Below are positions 18,235 through 27,382 of a stretch of 64,000 nucleotides of DNA, piece after piece; the stretch's first letter is position 1, and each line of letters begins with the position of its first letter. Location of the stretch: NCBI RefSeq assembly GCF_020595125.1, contig NZ_JACNMS010000004.1, positions 62,001-126,000 on the forward strand. Direction: 5' to 3'. The notes beneath the pieces were generated by a model, which was not told the origin of the DNA, ran no database searches, and saw nothing but the letters and a program-made list of their open reading frames with translations. A program made the position numbers and the translations under genes. Source of the stretch: Jeotgalibacillus aurantiacus (lineage in GTDB: Bacteria > Bacillota > Bacilli > Bacillales > Jeotgalibacillaceae).

Positions 18235-18490
18235 ATCAATTTGATATTCGATCAGCGAAGAAGAGAACGCAGTAGGAAATCAATCGTGTAGCATTAGAGA
18301 AACGGTGGATGGTGCAAACCGTTACACATGATTTGTGAATTACACTCTCAGAGCTGCTTTCAGTTGTGAAAGCCGGCATTTTCTGCCGTTAAACCAATGA
18401 AGTGAAAGAGAGCAATCTCTTTAAGCCGGGTGGTACCACGCATAAAAGCGTCCCTGCATGATGAACATGCGAGGGATTTTTTTATGCGTT
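18235..18490 (+). promoter_or_regulatory. T-box riboswitch, tyrosine specific, upstream of tyrS
   Basis: The T-box core GGGTGGTACCACG lies at 18428-18440 and would pair with uncharged tRNA acceptor ends. Stem I features include AGGAAATCAATCG and GGTGGATGGTGCAAACC. A TAC (tyrosine) triplet at 18341-18343, followed by A in a GTGAAT-TAC-AC context, is the probable specifier. The terminator hairpin TCCCTGCATG/CATGCGAGGGA with a T-run ends near 18483. Low tyrosine charging would favour antitermination and tyrS expression. Confidence 0.93.
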
Positions 18491-18499
18491 TTTTTATAG

Positions 18500-19780
<1,281 letters not shown>

Positions 19781-19797
19781 GCTTTAATGATGAAGCC

Positions 19798-19912
19798 GTG
19801 CCGGGGCATTCCTCCGCTTTCCGCGGCCGCGCGGTGAGCCAGCTAATGCTCCGCATTACGCTGTCTCACCTGTCGCTTCTCTGCCGCAGGAGTCTCCGGA
19901 ATGCCCCGGCAC
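19798..19912 (+). repeat. Dispersed palindromic repeat, copy A (115 bp, full length)
   Basis: Outer arms GTGCCGGGGCATTCC and GGAATGCCCCGGCAC are perfect inverted copies. Between them lie CGCTTTCCGCGGCCGCGC, an inner hairpin opening with GGTGAGCC and closing with CTCACC around TAATGC-TCC-GCATTA, and TGCCGCAGGAGTCT. It lies between convergent tyrS and the DUF4317 gene. The interior is almost identical to copies at 40143 (opposite strand) and 47022. Confidence 0.9.
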
Positions 19913-20106
19913 TACTTATGACTTAAGTACTTGTGAAATTTTTAAAAAGTGCATTAAGCATAAAAATGTAAGTTTTGGTATTTAGGCGATTGTTTTTTGG
20001 TGGTAACGAACTCTGAAGGGAAGGAATCATGCAATGGAATGATTGAATCTACAGGGGGTTTTGAAGGAAAAAGGATCGCTAATTTGTGTTGTGAAGGAAT
20101 TCATTT

Positions 20107-20190
20107 TTGAAACGATCGAATTAAATTCCAGAAAGATGGAATAAAAAATTGAAACGATTGAATCATTTTCCATTGTGATGGAATCCCGCG
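20107..20190 (+). repeat. Two-unit 42-bp degenerate tandem repeat
   Basis: TTGAAACGATCGAAT... at 20107 and TTGAAACGATTGAAT... at 20149 share their first 15 bases apart from one, plus TTCCA and GATGGAAT at matching offsets. The region is non-coding, downstream of repeat copy A. Bases 19913-20106 show nothing else I can name. Confidence 0.5.
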
Positions 20191-20236
20191 GAGCGGTCCT
20201 GTTTGTTAACAGGCCAAATTCCGCGGGATCTTTTTT
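20182..20236. terminator. Long terminator hairpin before the DUF4317 gene end
   Basis: ATCCCGCGGA and TCCGCGGGAT enclose a second stem, CCTGTT/AACAGG, and TTTTTT follows on the plus strand. The T-run orientation suits plus-strand transcripts; on the minus strand only weak Ts follow. It is 400 bp past the tyrS stop. Confidence 0.75.
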
Positions 20237-20248
20237 ACATAAAAACGC

Positions 20249-21412
20249 TTATTCCCCAAACACCTCGGGAATCATCTTAAACCCTTCAATTTCTGCATCT
20301 TCTTCAAGCTCAATCATAATGCAGCGTTTTCCTTTATAATTTACCTGCTTAATATACTGTAAATCCTGTGGGCTGATAGCAATGTTGGCGATTTTTGTCT
20401 GGATTTTGATCGATTTGGACTTGAATTTCGGCACCACGCTGTTGGCTTTTAATTCATAGGCTTCATTATCTGTAATGCGGGCAAATGCTTCCTTTACTTT
20501 CTCTGTTTCCACTTTCTCTCCGCTGCTTGTCAAAATGCGTTCAACGTCCCTGTAGTCAAGCTTAGGTGCTTCATCAGCATCATGTTCTTCTATCGTCTGA
20601 TTAATTTCGCTGTAAACTGTAGCAAGAGTAGAAGGAGAGAGCTGATCTCCAACAACATCTTTGATCACCTCTTCAAACACTGCTTTATCTTCCTTAGCGG
20701 TCATAATTTCTTCACCGTTCAATACCTCCTCAATAAAGCGGTAATCCGGTTCATTGGCTTTAGAAGCCGCATAAAGGACATGGTTTACATCTGACGTATC
20801 ATTTGTGAAACAGGGAAACATAAAGCCTGTTAAAGGGTTTTTTAGATCGATAATCGGATCCACTTCAACTTTGTACTTAAATTCTTTTTCCACATAATCA
20901 AACTGAATCTCTTTTTTCGGCTCCTCGGTTTTATTAATGGTACATAAAATAAACGGATGGGAGTATACCGTATCTCTGCTGTTTTCCTCCGTTTCATCAT
21001 TACTGCGTCTGGTTGGTTTCATGTATTCAGCTTTAATAAAGGTAATCACGATATCCTTCTCGTAAGGATGATCCTGAATCATCTTTTCTGTCATTTGCAG
21101 CATATGGTCTTCGAAGTCCTCTGCGGAACCGAGCAGGCCTTTATGTAAAATCAGCTGACTCGAGTTCTCTGCATCACGCTGGAATTTTAATTCAAACAGT
21201 TTTTCGTTCAGCTGGCCAGTCAGAATTTTTTTGAAGTTATTCAAAAACAGCTCCTGCTGATCGCTATCAAGCATACCGAATGGCTGTCTTTGAGCGTGAT
21301 AAATGTCAGTGGAATCCTTCATGATATAAACGTTGAATATATTTGAGATGTTTAACAGGTCATTATCAGTTTTGAATTGTTTACGTATTCCTGCGATATC
21401 TTTTTTCTCCAT
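20249..21412 (-). CDS. DUF4317 family protein, function unknown
   Basis: A 387-aa soluble protein beginning MEKKDIAGIRKQFKTDND, the typical DUF4317 N-terminus. It has no signal peptide or membrane helix and no recognised catalytic motif. The sequence is acidic with many E/D residues, and a C-terminal ...LQYIKQVNYKGKRCIMIELE stretch is conserved in the family as I recall it. GAGGAGTGA precedes the ATG. It is a single-gene unit convergent with tyrS and divergent from the yoaS-like gene, and nothing around it suggests a pathway. The family assignment is from overall sequence character and is fairly secure; the function is unknown. Confidence 0.75.
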   Translation of the reverse strand: MEKKDIAGIRKQFKTDNDLLNISNIFNVYIMKDSTDIYHAQRQPFGMLDSDQQELFLNNFKKILTGQLNEKLFELKFQRDAENSSQLILHKGLLGSAEDFEDHMLQMTEKMIQDHPYEKDIVITFIKAEYMKPTRRSNDETEENSRDTVYSHPFILCTINKTEEPKKEIQFDYVEKEFKYKVEVDPIIDLKNPLTGFMFPCFTNDTSDVNHVLYAASKANEPDYRFIEEVLNGEEIMTAKEDKAVFEEVIKDVVGDQLSPSTLATVYSEINQTIEEHDADEAPKLDYRDVERILTSSGEKVETEKVKEAFARITDNEAYELKANSVVPKFKSKSIKIQTKIANIAISPQDLQYIKQVNYKGKRCIMIELEEDAEIEGFKMIPEVFGE

Positions 21413-21575
21413 GGCTCATTCACTCCTCAATTCAGAAAAACATTCTCTCATTTTAACATACCCTCATCCGTTCCTGTCTGAATTAAATAAATAACCTTAA
21501 ACAATAATTATTTATTGATAAACAATAAATTTTAGTTTATTCTAAAAGCACAACAAACAAAAAGAGGTGTTTCTG

Positions 21576-22055
21576 ATGAAAAAAGGTTCTACAATCTTTT
21601 TAAAATTGGTGCTTTTCGTGATGGCATTAGTAGTGGGTGTATTTTGTGCCTTTGCACTGGCTCCGTTTGCGTGGAATGTGGCGGATGACCCTGTTTTCGG
21701 CATTTGGCTGCTTCTGATTATTGGTGCGATGTATGTAACGGTTGTCCCGTTTTTCATTGCTTTGTTTCAGTCATTTAAGTTATTAGGATACATTGATCGA
21801 AATGAAGCTTTTTCAAGCCTTTCTGTAGCTGCTTTGAAAAAGATAAAGATTTGTGCGTTTGTTATCAGTCTGATTTATGTGATGACGATGCCATTTTTTT
21901 ATGCGGTGGCTGAACTGGATGATGCACCAGGCGTAATTCTGGTGGGAGCTGTTCTTGTTGGTGCATCATTTGTAGTGGGGGTATTTGCCTACCTGCTGCA
22001 AATGCTGTTAAACAATGCAATTGAAATCAAAACAGAAAACGATTTAACAGTGTGA
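21576..22055 (+). CDS. yoaS: DUF2975 membrane protein, YoaS-like
   Basis: A 159-aa protein with four predicted membrane segments (roughly residues 8-30, 47-70, 90-115 and 122-148), a DUF2975-type architecture. The next gene, 9 bp downstream, encodes a small XRE regulator, and a DUF817 protein follows. This three-gene order equals B. subtilis yoaS-yozG-yoaT. The ATG at 21576 has AAAGAGGTG upstream; the GTG at 21567 lies within that site and is unlikely. The function is unknown; DUF2975/XRE pairs are common and the pair may act as a membrane sensor and regulator, which is inference. Confidence 0.75.
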   Translation: MKKGSTIFLKLVLFVMALVVGVFCAFALAPFAWNVADDPVFGIWLLLIIGAMYVTVVPFFIALFQSFKLLGYIDRNEAFSSLSVAALKKIKICAFVISLIYVMTMPFFYAVAELDDAPGVILVGAVLVGASFVVGVFAYLLQMLLNNAIEIKTENDLTV

Positions 22056-22064
22056 GGTGAGAAT

Positions 22065-22277
22065 ATGGCGATCGTAATTAACATAGATGTGATGCTCGCA
22101 AAGAGGAAAATGAGTGTAACGGAATTAACTGAAAAAGTCGGTATTACCATGGCGAATTTATCCATTCTGAAAAACGGTAAAGCAAAGGCGATTCGATTTT
22201 CAACACTTGAAGCAATATGCAAAGCACTGGATTGTCAGCCGGGTGATATCTTGGAGTACAGGAGTGATGAGGAATAA
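22065..22277 (+). CDS. yozG: Small XRE-family helix-turn-helix regulator, YozG-like
   Basis: A 70-aa protein consisting almost entirely of one HTH domain: MSVTELTEKVGITMANLSIL as helices 2-3, then GKAKAIRFSTLEAICKALDC and the terminal QPGDILEY typical of the YozG/Cro-like subgroup. It starts 9 bp after the DUF2975 gene with a GTGAGG-type ribosome site and is followed by the DUF817 gene. It probably regulates its own operon; direct targets cannot be read from the sequence. Confidence 0.85.
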   Translation: MAIVINIDVMLAKRKMSVTELTEKVGITMANLSILKNGKAKAIRFSTLEAICKALDCQPGDILEYRSDEE

Positions 22278-22300
22278 AAGAACAGGGGAGGGAAAGGGAG

Positions 22301-23140
22301 ATGAATCGAACCAGAAATACTTCCACTATCTCAGATGATAAATTCACAAGGGTTCCTTTTTGGATTATGGCAGACAGATATGGTGGCTCAATGATGCAAC
22401 TGCTCCGGTTCGGATGGGAACAGTCCTTATCATGTGTATTTCCTGTCGTGATTTTCCTTTCTCTTGCTTTGACAAAGTACATCACACTTCCTTTTTTGCC
22501 ACGTTATGACTGGCTGCTGATTATCTGTGTCCTCATGCAGTGGTGGATGTTGAAGTCAGGATTGGAAACAAGGGATGAATTGAAGGTTATCACGTTATTT
22601 CATTTGATTGGCATTGCGCTTGAAGTGTTTAAAGTGAATATGGGGTCATGGTCTTATCCGGAGGAGGCAAATTCCATGGTTTTTGGTGTGCCGTTATACA
22701 GCGGATTCATGTATGCCAGCGTTGCAAGTTATCTCTGTCAGGCATGGCGGCGACTTGATGTTAGGCTTGTACATTGGCCGCCGTTTGTTTTTGTCGTTCC
22801 TCTTGCTGCTGCGATATACCTGAATTTCTTCATTCATCACTTCTGGATGGACGTCCGCTGGTGGCTTTCTGCTCTTGTTATCATTGTGTTTTGGCGGACA
22901 GCTGTTTTGTATAAGGTTGGAAGAAGGCAGTATCGCATGCATCTTGTGCTTTCATTTATCCTGATCGGTTTTTTTATCTGGGTTGCTGAAAATATTGCCA
23001 CCTTTTTTGGTGCTTGGACCTATCCTTATCAAACTGAAGCATGGAGTCTTGTTGACATTGGAAAAGCCAGCTCATGGCTGCTGCTCGTGATTGTCAGTTT
23101 TCTCATAGTTGCTCAATTGAAGCTTGTGAAAAAGAATTGA
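22301..23140 (+). CDS. yoaT: DUF817 integral membrane protein, YoaT-like
   Basis: A 279-aa, very hydrophobic, tryptophan-rich protein with about eight membrane segments. Conserved-looking motifs are EVFKVNMGSWSYPEE in the first half and ENIATFFGAWTYPYQ in the second. These similar halves are typical of DUF817 (YoaT). AGGGAAAGGGAG precedes the ATG. It is the third member of the DUF2975-XRE-DUF817 module. Family members have no established function; the paired acidic/aromatic motifs in membrane helices suggest binding or transport, which is inference. Confidence 0.78.
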   Translation: MNRTRNTSTISDDKFTRVPFWIMADRYGGSMMQLLRFGWEQSLSCVFPVVIFLSLALTKYITLPFLPRYDWLLIICVLMQWWMLKSGLETRDELKVITLFHLIGIALEVFKVNMGSWSYPEEANSMVFGVPLYSGFMYASVASYLCQAWRRLDVRLVHWPPFVFVVPLAAAIYLNFFIHHFWMDVRWWLSALVIIVFWRTAVLYKVGRRQYRMHLVLSFILIGFFIWVAENIATFFGAWTYPYQTEAWSLVDIGKASSWLLLVIVSFLIVAQLKLVKKN

Positions 23141-23190
23141 TTATCTGTTTGTGGTTATCTTATTTAAACTATTCAAGAAAAAATGGCTTG

Positions 23191-24126
23191 TTATTTAATG
23201 AAAATTCCTGCTGATACATTCTGTTCAATGTTTTTTCGATTGTTGTAAATCCATAGGAACATTTTTTTGTTTACTGAATACAGATTTTTATCATGTGAAA
23301 AATAAGCCATGAAGATGCTCTGTATACAAAGCATAATGTACCAAATAGACTGCTTTTCAACGTCTGAAAGTGGTTTGTGTTCACTGTAACTGTTTACGAG
23401 TTCCTGTACAAATGTGAACCAGTTTTTTCTCAGTTCGGGATTTATAAAAACTTCACTTAATATGCTGGTTGAACAATAGCAGAGATCGAAGGTGCTGACG
23501 TTTATTTCTGCGAGGTCAAAGTCAATGAAAGCTTTCAAGGATTCATCATTGACAATCATATTGTAGATGTGTGCATCGCGATGAATCAACTGCTTGGGTA
23601 TGGAACGGACAATATTATGTATTTCTTCGTCTAATTCTTTAAAAATTCTCATTAAAATATCAGATGAATCTGCTTTTACTATTTCATGAACAGCGAAAGA
23701 ATAAACCATTTGATAGAGATTTTTATTTGGAAAAAGTTCTGAAAAGCTTAGCTTTTTCATGGCATTGTTTAAATCTGCAATAGCCGACCCTACGACTTTT
23801 ACTTTATTTGGATAGTGAATCATTTCCAAAGCATTAAATGTAGAACCTTCAATATGATCGTATAATGAATAATATTTATTTCCGTAATGGGTGTAATATT
23901 CACCGTTATTGTTAATGATCATGGAATGCACGGGCAAGTGATTTGTCTGTAAGTGATGAAGTAGGTGCATTTCTCGATTAATCTGAACGGAATCATTCTT
24001 CTCTTTAAGAATAAACTTCTCATAGTGGTCAGAAACAATGAGAAAAACGCGCTCTGAAAGTTTTTCTGCACATTTGATCGTTAAATTATAGTGTGATGTG
24101 ATTGTTTGTATATTCTGAAGTTCCAT
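23191..24126 (-). CDS. APH/choline-kinase-like phosphotransferase
   Basis: A 311-aa protein kinase-like fold. The Brenner motif HRDAHIYNMI (residues ~180-190) and the metal-binding FIDFDLAEI (~198-206) are the catalytic signatures of the aminoglycoside phosphotransferase/choline kinase superfamily. An N-terminal KFILKEKNDSVQINREMHLL carries the ATP-binding lysine. The substrate cannot be told: CotS-like spore proteins, homoserine kinase-like enzymes and small-molecule kinases all share this pattern. It is a single gene on the minus strand, convergent with yoaT, without a clear terminator. It is more AT-rich than its neighbours, which may reflect transfer. Confidence 0.7.
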   Translation of the reverse strand: MELQNIQTITSHYNLTIKCAEKLSERVFLIVSDHYEKFILKEKNDSVQINREMHLLHHLQTNHLPVHSMIINNNGEYYTHYGNKYYSLYDHIEGSTFNALEMIHYPNKVKVVGSAIADLNNAMKKLSFSELFPNKNLYQMVYSFAVHEIVKADSSDILMRIFKELDEEIHNIVRSIPKQLIHRDAHIYNMIVNDESLKAFIDFDLAEINVSTFDLCYCSTSILSEVFINPELRKNWFTFVQELVNSYSEHKPLSDVEKQSIWYIMLCIQSIFMAYFSHDKNLYSVNKKMFLWIYNNRKNIEQNVSAGIFIK

Positions 24127-24216
24127 TGTGTTCTCCTATACATAATTAGTAATGGATACTTCGGTATAAGGTTGTGTTTTTCCTTTTGAATACCCTACAT
24201 TTCAGTTGGAATTCAT

Positions 24217-24264
24217 AAAAAAACCCCTGACCATGTTGTAAAAACAACGTGATCAGGGGTTTTG
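24217..24264 (-). terminator. Terminator of rpsD
   Basis: AAAACCCCTGACCATGTTGT, AAAA loop, ACAACGTGATCAGGGGTTTT form an 18-20 bp stem with two mismatches. Read on the minus strand it ends in TTTTTTT after the rpsD stop. Confidence 0.9.
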
Positions 24265-24288
24265 TCTCTGTTAAGCTGCAGAGGCAGA

Positions 24289-24891
24289 TTAACGAGAGTA
24301 GAATTCTACTATTAGCGCTTCGTTGATGTCAGCAGCTAGTTCGTTACGCTCTGGGAAGCGAGTGAATGTACCTTCAAGCTTGTCCGCATCGAACGTTACG
24401 TATTCAGGAGTGAAGCTGTTAAGCTCAATTGCTTCTTTCACAATGTTCAGCTTCTGTGATTTTTCACGAAGGCTGATTGTTTGTCCTGGCTTTACGCTGT
24501 AAGATGGGATGTCAACGCGTGAACCGTCAACCATTACGTGACCGTGGTTAACAAGCTGACGAGCCTGACGACGAGTGCGTGCAAGACCCATGCGGTATAC
24601 AAGGTTGTCAAGACGAGCTTCAAGAAGAATCATGAAGTTGTCACCGTGACGGCCTTGAAGTTTACCAGCTTTATCGAATAGGTTACGGAACTGACGCTCA
24701 GTTACTCCGTATGTGTGACGAAGCTTCTGCTTCTCCTGAAGCTGAAGACCATATTCAGATAGTTTTTTACGCTGAGTAGGACCGTGTGGACCTGGAGCGT
24801 AAGGACGCTTTTCTAATTCTTTTCCTGTGCCGCTTAGTGAAACACCAAGACGACGGGACAGTTTCCATGCTGGACCTGTATAACGAGCCAT
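24289..24891 (-). CDS. rpsD: 30S ribosomal protein S4
   Basis: A 200-aa primary 16S rRNA-binding ribosomal protein. [21 protein letters not shown] is the expected N-terminus ([16 protein letters not shown] shown first). [20 protein letters not shown] is the S4 RNA-binding domain. The isolated location away from the main ribosomal clusters, next to ytrP, matches B. subtilis, where rpsD is autoregulated by S4 binding its leader mRNA. It has an AAGGAGGAG ribosome site, a strong promoter 190 bp upstream and a structured leader. Confidence 0.98.
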   Translation of the reverse strand: MARYTGPAWKLSRRLGVSLSGTGKELEKRPYAPGPHGPTQRKKLSEYGLQLQEKQKLRHTYGVTERQFRNLFDKAGKLQGRHGDNFMILLEARLDNLVYRMGLARTRRQARQLVNHGHVMVDGSRVDIPSYSVKPGQTISLREKSQKLNIVKEAIELNSFTPEYVTFDADKLEGTFTRFPERNELAADINEALIVEFYSR

Positions 24892-25077
24892 AGTTTGACT
24901 CCTCCTTGTGTTTTTATTTTGTTGTAAAATAAAAACCAGTACTGTGATGAACCATCAATCATCATTTTGTCATCTTGCACCATCGCCCTGCAGCAGGGGT
25001 TACACGATGCACCTGTATTGAAGCAGGAACAAAATGAAAAATTCATGTACTCACAAAAGGCTGCATTATTTTACACA
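24892..25077 (-). promoter_or_regulatory. Structured 5' leader of rpsD (candidate S4 autoregulatory element)
   Basis: About 185 nt lie between the promoter and the start codon. On the minus strand, CATCG...CCCTGC/GCAGGG...CGATG forms a nested stem. A perfect 11-bp hairpin GTTTTTATTTT/AAAATAAAAAC (24910-24936) sits just before the ribosome site. Autoregulation by S4 is known in B. subtilis; equating this structure with it is inference. Confidence 0.5.
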
Positions 25078-25083
25078 AAGAAC

Positions 25084-25112
25084 ATCATACATCCCAGTAA
25101 GATTTATGTCAA
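25084..25112 (-). promoter_or_regulatory. SigA promoter of rpsD
   Basis: On the minus strand a perfect TTGACA (25112-25107), a 17-bp spacer and TATGAT (25089-25084). Confidence 0.85.
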
Positions 25113-25210
25113 GGGCGATTTCTAAATGTTTTCCATGAATCGATTTATTTAGTATCCCCTGAAAATACGATAAACGAAGTATTTTGTCTATAATTATATT
25201 ATTTTTTATG

Positions 25211-25238
25211 TAGAAATAGCTGGGAATTGTGCTATAAT
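25211..25238 (+). promoter_or_regulatory. Promoter of the ytrP-like gene
   Basis: TAGAAA (25211-25216), a 16-bp spacer and TATAAT (25233-25238) preceded by TGC (extended -10), about 95 bp before the start. The surrounding sequence is AT-rich and otherwise empty. Confidence 0.6.
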
Positions 25239-25334
25239 AAATATTTGTAAATATCTGAAAAATACATAAATAAAAAGTTATGTTAAAAACTTCGAGACAA
25301 AAGTTTGATATTAAAAAGGGATGAAGGTGGAATG

Positions 25335-27182
25335 ATGGAAACGCTGAAGCCGTTTATGGACCGATTTAAAGCGGGAATCTTTGAGATTCTGTCAAATTCA
25401 ATGGCCGGACAAACATCTATACGAAATTGGTACCGTCAGCTGACGGCTTTGCTGATCCAGGAATTCGACATAGAGAAAACCTTTTACTTATATAAAAATG
25501 ATCGTCAATTGTATGTTTTTAATGAATCAGAAAAAATCAGGTTGGCAGACAGTCTCGATATTTTGAATAATATACAAAATGAACCTTTTACGAAGGCAGG
25601 TCCCGGGCTTCATTATTTGGAAAAGGGGGATATTTTAATTCCCTGTTACGATGGGGACGTTTTAATGGGAATTGTCGGACTGAGACCTGTGACTGGTGCA
25701 AAGTGGGTGCAGGACGACAAACTGTTGACGATAATGGCGTGCGATATAACTGTGCTTTATCAGAACGTCAGAAAGATGATTGCCACTTCAACGGAAAGAA
25801 AAAGATATCATGAATTATTTAAAGTAACAGAAGCCTTTAACTCCATTATGGATGTAAACGAAATACTGGGTAAAATTATCAATTCATTAAAATCAACTTT
25901 TCCACAGCACTCTTTTACGCTCCTTCTATCTGATGAATATGATAAGCAGACGGATCTGCCAATTGAATACCTCGATTATCAGACAGAAAATCCTGCCATC
26001 ATGCATGCATTTGTATCCTCTGAATTGTCCTATGATGATCAGGGATCACCGGCAGCTTTGTATTCCCCTTTAAAGGGAAAACAGGGAGTGTACGGGCTGC
26101 TCAAAACGGTCAAGAAATCACAGGTGCCTTTTAAGGACCACGAGCAGGAATTTATAAAAGTGTTATCATCAACCGCGGGGAATGCACTTGAAAATGCCAA
26201 GCTTTATCAGCAATCGAGGAGGCTGATTGAAGATCTGAGCCTGATCAATGATCTGTCTCATCAGCTGAACTCAAATCTAAATATGACAGAAATGATGAAT
26301 TACCTTCATAAACAACTCAGAACGTGTTTAAAACCTTCCGAAATCGGCTTTGTTTTAACCGGTCAGGAAGAATTGAAGGTGCTGGATGGCAGCTGTGACT
26401 TCTTTTATGAACCGGAAAGCCATGAATATTTACTCAATCTGAAAAGTCAGTTTGAGGACGGTGCAGAAGCAGTCTATACGGCTGATTATCAGGGCTCTTT
26501 ATCAAAACATCCCATTTACCGTTCTGTCATGGCCGTCCCGATGGTTCATTTGAAAGAGTTAAAAGGGTTTTGTGTTGTTCTCCATCAACAGCCGTATTCT
26601 TTCTCTTTTGATATGTTTAAACTGTTTAAATCCATTATTCATCATTCCGCTCTGGCACTCATCAATTCAATGTTACGGGCTGAAATGCAGGAAATGATCA
26701 ACAGAGATCATCTGACAAAACTTTACTCCCGCCATTATCTGGATAAGTTTGTTGAACGTTCAATAGAAAAAGACGAGTGCGGGGTATTTGTTCTGATTGA
26801 TATTGATAACTTTAAAAAAGTAAACGATACACACGGACACCAGGTAGGAGATCAGGTCATCATTCAGCTTGCCAGACTGTTATCCAGTTTTGAAAGTGAT
26901 TCCTCTATTAGTGCCCGTTGGGGTGGGGAAGAGTTGGCCCTGTATTTCAGTAACCTTACACTGGAAGAGGGAATTGAACTGACAGACTCCATCCGAATGA
27001 GTGCGCCTCAGCATACCGATCCGGCAATCACCATTTCCTGCGGCGTTGCCGGTTGGAAAGCAGGTCAGGGATTCTCGATGATTAATCTGGTTAAAAGAGC
27101 AGATATTGCACTTTATGAATCAAAAAACACAGGTAAAAATAAAGTGTCATATGCCTCCGGGGATGCAGTGAGGATCTATTGA
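25335..27182 (+). CDS. ytrP: GAF-GGDEF protein, putative diguanylate cyclase (YtrP-like)
   Basis: A 615-aa protein with several GAF-like segments (roughly residues 30-155, 170-300 and 315-445) and a C-terminal GGDEF domain. DHLTKLYSRHYLDKF, VLIDIDNFKKVNDTHGHQVG and RWGGEELALYF are intact signature elements, with GGEEL as the active loop, so c-di-GMP synthesis is plausible. I see no RxxD inhibitory site at the usual place before GGEEL. The position beside rpsD equals B. subtilis ytrP. The start is uncertain between ATG 25332 and 25335, both just after AAGGTGG; a longer frame from 25305 lacks a ribosome site. No membrane helix is seen. Confidence 0.87.
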   Translation: METLKPFMDRFKAGIFEILSNSMAGQTSIRNWYRQLTALLIQEFDIEKTFYLYKNDRQLYVFNESEKIRLADSLDILNNIQNEPFTKAGPGLHYLEKGDILIPCYDGDVLMGIVGLRPVTGAKWVQDDKLLTIMACDITVLYQNVRKMIATSTERKRYHELFKVTEAFNSIMDVNEILGKIINSLKSTFPQHSFTLLLSDEYDKQTDLPIEYLDYQTENPAIMHAFVSSELSYDDQGSPAALYSPLKGKQGVYGLLKTVKKSQVPFKDHEQEFIKVLSSTAGNALENAKLYQQSRRLIEDLSLINDLSHQLNSNLNMTEMMNYLHKQLRTCLKPSEIGFVLTGQEELKVLDGSCDFFYEPESHEYLLNLKSQFEDGAEAVYTADYQGSLSKHPIYRSVMAVPMVHLKELKGFCVVLHQQPYSFSFDMFKLFKSIIHHSALALINSMLRAEMQEMINRDHLTKLYSRHYLDKFVERSIEKDECGVFVLIDIDNFKKVNDTHGHQVGDQVIIQLARLLSSFESDSSISARWGGEELALYFSNLTLEEGIELTDSIRMSAPQHTDPAITISCGVAGWKAGQGFSMINLVKRADIALYESKNTGKNKVSYASGDAVRIY

Positions 27183-27194
27183 ATAACGAAAACA

Positions 27195-27234
27195 GACCGG
27201 AACAGCACTCTTTTTGAGCCGTTCCGGTTTTTTT
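27195..27234 (+). terminator. Terminator of the ytrP-like gene
   Basis: GACCGGAACAGC and GCCGTTCCGGTT form a stem over an 11-base loop, ending in TTTTTTT. Confidence 0.88.
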
Positions 27235-27318
27235 ATGCCGAAGATAATTGTTTCTGCATAGGGAATCATACTTTTACACATATCAGCTGTATTGCAAATA
27301 TCTGCATTTTTCTGCTCT

Positions 27319-27346
27319 TTGAATATATTATAAAAAAAGGTAGAAT
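27319..27346 (+). promoter_or_regulatory. Promoter of the methionine gamma-lyase gene
   Basis: TTGAAT (27319-27324), a 16-bp spacer and TAGAAT (27341-27346). The transcription start would fall at or inside the cre site immediately downstream. Confidence 0.55.
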
Positions 27347-27351
27347 AAAAA

Positions 27352-27365
27352 TGAAAGCGATTACA
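27352..27365 (+). promoter_or_regulatory. Perfect cre site upstream of the methionine gamma-lyase gene
   Basis: TGAAAGCGATTACA fits the 14-base consensus TGWNANCGNTNWCA at every fixed position. It overlaps the predicted transcription start, a position that normally gives CcpA repression. Confidence 0.85.
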
Positions 27366-27382
27366 TTTTAGGGGGAGCTTTT

